This document shows, in pieces, positions 48,381 to 49,646 of a stretch of DNA of 49,646 nucleotides; the first letter of the stretch is position 1; every line of letters starts with the position of its first letter. A program made the translations under genes and the position numbers. Source of the stretch: Candidatus Gemmiger stercoravium. Its GTDB lineage: Bacteria > Bacillota > Clostridia > Oscillospirales > Ruminococcaceae. Below the pieces are notes generated by a model. It was not told the DNA's origin and made no database searches. It was given only the letters and a program-made list of their open reading frames with translations. Location of the stretch: contig DWWE01000073.1 of the NCBI GenBank assembly GCA_019119835.1, forward strand, positions 1-49,646, in the 5' to 3' direction.

Positions 48381-48409
48381 TGTAAAAAGAGAAAAACCAC
48401 TGGTACAAT
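48381..48409 (+). promoter_or_regulatory. Promoter of the SGNH hydrolase gene
   Basis: TGTAAA, 17-nt spacer and TACAAT preceded by TGG (extended -10), 76 nt before the ATG at 48485. The leader is A/T-richer than average. Confidence 0.65.
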
Positions 48410-48484
48410 GGGGGAAAATGGTGTAAAATATACGGTTGTAACGGGCAAGACCACCGTCGTATACGGCAACAGGAAGGAAACGCC

Positions 48485-49646
48485 ATGGCAAGCAAACGGA
48501 AGAAGAAGAGAAACACCGGCTTTTGGTCTGGTTTGAACAGCAAGGGCCGCATGTACTTTGTGCTGGCTGTATGCTGTGCGCTGGTGCTGGTCACAGTGAT
48601 CATTGCCTTTGTGGCGGTCCACGGGCTCAGCAGCGGCGGCACCGACACCCGGGACACCGCCGGCACGGAGCTGGTGGAGGAGCAGGGCTACAACAAGGAC
48701 GAGAATACCATCGACGCCTCCCAGTACAGTTCCACCATTCTGGAAGAGAGCGAGGACGCCGGGCAGGAGTATGTGGACGAGACCCTCTTCCTGGGCGATT
48801 CCAACACCGCCCGGATGCGGATGTTCGGCTACTGCACGCTGGAAAACTCGTTGGCTTCGGTGGGCATGTCGGCCCGGTCGCTTGCCAGCTATGAGTGCGT
48901 CAAGTTTTCCGGCATCTCGGGGTATGTGACGATGCCCGAAGCGGTGGGGATCATGCAGCCCCGGCGGGTCATCATCACCTTTGGCACCAACGACCTGAGC
49001 CCCGGCTACAGCACCGAGGACTTCATCGCCAACTACCAGGAGGGCATCGAGGCCGTGGAGGAAGCCTACCCCAGTGTGGACATCATCATCAACGCCATTC
49101 CGCCGCTGGGGCAGCAGCATTCCAACGAGAACCTGACCCAGACCCAGGTGGACCAGTACAACCAGGCGCTGGTGCAGATGTGCCAGGAACAGGGCTGGAA
49201 GTTCCTCAACAGCGCCGAAGTGCTCAAGGATTCCTCCACCGGCTATGCCAAGAGCGGCTATGTGATCTCCAGCGACGGCATCCACCTGACCGAAGAGGCG
49301 GTGGGCGTGCTGTTCGACTATATCCGCACCCACAGCTATATCACCGAGGATGACCGCCCGACCCTCACCTCCATCCCGGAGCATGTCAGCGACAAGGACG
49401 TGAGCGCCAGCACCGCGGCTTCGGTCATCACCAGCAGCCCGGCTACCTCGGCGCCCGCTTCCTCCAGCAGCGAGACGGAAGAGGAGGAGTCCCAGAGCGA
49501 GTATGTGGAGCCCACCCAGGCCCCGACCGCGACCCCCGCCCCCACCGAGGCACCGGCCACCGCCACCCCGGCGCCGACGGCAGCCCCCACCCCGGTCCCC
49601 ACCCAGGCGCCCACCCCGGCGCCGACGGCGGCTCCGACGGAAGTCC
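48485..49646 (+). CDS. Membrane-anchored SGNH/GDSL hydrolase, 3' end outside window
   Basis: 387 complete codons are visible with no stop before the window ends. A basic N-terminus (ASKRKKKRN) leads to a signal anchor at about 24-46, then the SGNH domain (about 98-285). The nucleophile is S106 in LFLGDSNTAR, with G167 and N169 in FGTNDLS, and D264/H267 in SSDGIHLTE. A low-complexity Ser/Thr/Pro/Ala tail starts near residue 310 and becomes repeated PT-x-APT units, typical of a cell-wall spacer. It is probably an extracellular esterase or O-acetyl hydrolase of surface glycans. ATG 48485 follows CAGGAAGG. Confidence 0.85.
   Translation, partial: MASKRKKKRNTGFWSGLNSKGRMYFVLAVCCALVLVTVIIAFVAVHGLSSGGTDTRDTAGTELVEEQGYNKDENTIDASQYSSTILEESEDAGQEYVDETLFLGDSNTARMRMFGYCTLENSLASVGMSARSLASYECVKFSGISGYVTMPEAVGIMQPRRVIITFGTNDLSPGYSTEDFIANYQEGIEAVEEAYPSVDIIINAIPPLGQQHSNENLTQTQVDQYNQALVQMCQEQGWKFLNSAEVLKDSSTGYAKSGYVISSDGIHLTEEAVGVLFDYIRTHSYITEDDRPTLTSIPEHVSDKDVSASTAASVITSSPATSAPASSSSETEEEESQSEYVEPTQAPTATPAPTEAPATATPAPTAAPTPVPTQAPTPAPTAAPTEV

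Overview
This is about 50 kb of a high-GC bacterial chromosome. The order rpsE-rpmD-rplO-secY-adk-map-(L14e-like)-infA-rpmJ-rpsM-rpsK-rpsD-rpoA-rplQ, the AGGAGG ribosome binding sites, the zinc-free form of ribosomal protein S4, the ECF-type vitamin transporter and the Rnf-type proteins point to a Gram-positive clostridium. The GC richness and protein sequences suggest a gut Oscillospiraceae member near Faecalibacterium, Gemmiger or Subdoligranulum; this placement is inference. No prophage, insertion sequence, CRISPR array or plasmid function was seen. The window reads as ordinary chromosome with several dispersed non-coding repeats.

Layout. 1-7446: the end of the S10/spc/alpha ribosomal superoperon, with rpsE cut by the window edge. 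7447-9238: a terminator, a 92-bp palindromic repeat and a convergent membrane-anchored G5/M23 peptidoglycan peptidase. 9664-14446: a divergent long PRPP synthetase, then murD, a GNAT acetyltransferase and a methionine gamma-lyase-family PLP enzyme. 14447-15593: a 73-bp direct repeat, an apparently operator-controlled pair (small membrane protein plus Xre-type regulator), a decayed membrane-protein fragment and tRNA-Thr(CGT). 15789-20474: a HAD hydrolase (-), ilvE (+), a stacked-repeat interval, and a minus-strand pair made of a C39-like protein and a DUF624-like membrane protein.

20475-28599: a conserved membrane-anchored protein, then an aromatic amino acid operon pheA-aroB-aroC-aroE/aroK fusion-aroA-tyrA. 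It covers 3-dehydroquinate synthesis and everything from dehydroshikimate to prephenate and both of its branches, but lacks DAHP synthase and 3-dehydroquinate dehydratase. It runs with short gaps into a WYL regulator (28620-29615) and a cell-surface polysaccharide cluster (29648-37683). That cluster holds a GT-C-like membrane glycosyltransferase, an undecaprenyl-phosphate sugar transferase, two GT4 enzymes, a polyprenyl-phosphate hexose synthase and UDP-galactopyranose mutase. The hexose synthase and GT-C protein form a plausible donor/acceptor pair.

38038-44019: rpe followed by only three Rnf-type subunits (D, E, A), a DUF1015 protein, a very basic low-complexity protein and an RlmA-type rRNA methyltransferase. 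44077-49646: a small acidic protein (-), an LCP-like protein, a MocR/PdxR-like regulator (-) divergent from an ECF S component (probable vitamin B6 uptake), an endonuclease/exonuclease/phosphatase-family protein, and a secreted SGNH hydrolase that runs off the window.

The most unusual items are the 92-bp palindrome found at two convergent gene junctions, the partial Rnf set in an rpe operon, a -35 box lying inside a terminator stem beside a perfect palindromic operator, and two surface proteins (C39-like and LCP-like) that appear to have lost key catalytic residues.
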